Shown here: positions 63,736-64,000 of the stretch, piece after piece | How positions within the stretch are numbered: the first letter of the stretch is position 1 | How the letters are laid out: every line of letters begins with the position of its first letter | Assembly (NCBI RefSeq): GCF_003261585.1 | Contig: NZ_POVU01000003.1 | Span: forward strand, 124,001-188,000 | Length of the DNA stretch: 64,000 nucleotides | DNA from: Acinetobacter sp. MB5 | Lineage (GTDB): Bacteria; Pseudomonadota; Gammaproteobacteria; Pseudomonadales; Moraxellaceae | Reading direction: 5' to 3' | Notes under the pieces: generated by a model | What the model was told of the DNA's origin: nothing | Database searches by the model: none | What the model saw: the letters and a program-made list of their open reading frames with translations, nothing else | Position numbers and translations under genes: made by a program

Positions 63736-64000
63736 TTATTCGCCACAGGTTTCCCAAATTAAAGTACGTAACCACTGCTGAATCGGGTCATGATGATTAC
63801 GTTCATGCCATGCCATCACCTTGGTATAACCCTGTACAGGCACAGGCGGTTCAAGCACCACAATGTCCTGAATGTTTTGCACCAAATGTGCAGGTACCAC
63901 CGCAATCAAATCACTTTTACGCAAAAGATCGGGCAATAACAAAAAACTGGTGACAGACAGTGCTACATTGCGCTGACGTCCAACTTTGGCAAGGGCTTCA
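63736..64000 (-). CDS. LysR-family regulator, C-terminal part (truncated by window edge)
   Basis: The C-terminal 88 codons of a minus-strand gene that continues past base 64000. The visible part matches the end of a LysR effector domain: ALSVTSFLLLPDLLRKSDLI then AVVPAHLVQ, VLEPPVPVQGYTKVMAWHER and DPIQQWLRTLIWETC. The pattern LLPDLL..SDLIAVVPA is common in LysR proteins of the NodD/NahR-type. Target unknown because the gene's own promoter is outside the window. Confidence 0.8.
   Translation of the reverse strand, partial: EALAKVGRQRNVALSVTSFLLLPDLLRKSDLIAVVPAHLVQNIQDIVVLEPPVPVQGYTKVMAWHERNHHDPIQQWLRTLIWETCGE

Overview
The window looks like a chromosomal segment of an Acinetobacter-type gammaproteobacterium (Moraxellaceae). 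The core genes are AT-rich, and their protein sequences and gene sets (ackA-pta, tig-clpP-clpX, a piuA-type receptor next to piuC, metX-metW, thyA-folA, tonB-exbB-exbD) fit that group. The tmRNA encodes the tag ANDETYALAA. Species cannot be fixed from the sequence alone. There is no transposase, integrase, phage gene or CRISPR array in the window.

Region 1 (1-33547) is mostly housekeeping. It starts with the 3' end of proA, then the acetate pair ackA-pta, small regulators and enzymes, a class I fumarase, two tandem DUF2059 exported proteins, and tig-clpP-clpX. Next come a Fur-type siderophore receptor with piuC, leuA behind a candidate leader peptide, metX-metW coupled to a Sel1-repeat protein, rdgB, two transporters, lgt, two paired small membrane proteins, thyA-folA, a META-domain lipoprotein, msrA, the tonB-exbB-exbD energising operon, and ssrA (tmRNA). 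Rho-independent terminators separate many of these units.

Region 2 (33819-59597) begins just after ssrA and is a large accessory catabolic block. Hand counts of sample lines in its middle part give about 50-63% G+C, against about 37-45% in the core, which suggests horizontal acquisition. It has several units: (a) an OprD porin and an MFS importer; (b) a DHDPS-family aldolase divergent from a LysR regulator with a palindromic operator; (c) a two-domain extradiol-type VOC dioxygenase plus an alpha/beta hydrolase, divergent from a MarR regulator and a Bcr/CflA-type MFS pump; (d) a tightly packed 12-gene minus-strand operon (FAD monooxygenase, SMP-30 lactonase, HisD-like dehydrogenase, SDR, small VOC, FAA hydrolase, DenD-like epimerase/dehydrogenase, MFS, SDR, OprB porin, SDR, NAD(P)-binding protein) closed by a terminator; (e) an HxlR regulator divergent from a phytoene-desaturase-like flavoprotein, a 73-residue protein, an NTF2-like protein and a second MFS paralogous to the one in the operon. 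The enzyme order suggests hydroxylation, dehydrogenation, ring opening and C-C hydrolysis of a cyclic or aromatic substrate, possibly one carrying a sugar-like part. I do not recognise the pathway; this is the best candidate for an undescribed system.

Region 3 (59648-64000) has a NahR/NodD-type LysR, a compact inverted-repeat element with TA flanks that looks like a miniature mobile element, a DUF805 membrane protein, a small membrane protein, an EamA exporter overlapping its TetR regulator, and the 3' end of another LysR gene running off the window.
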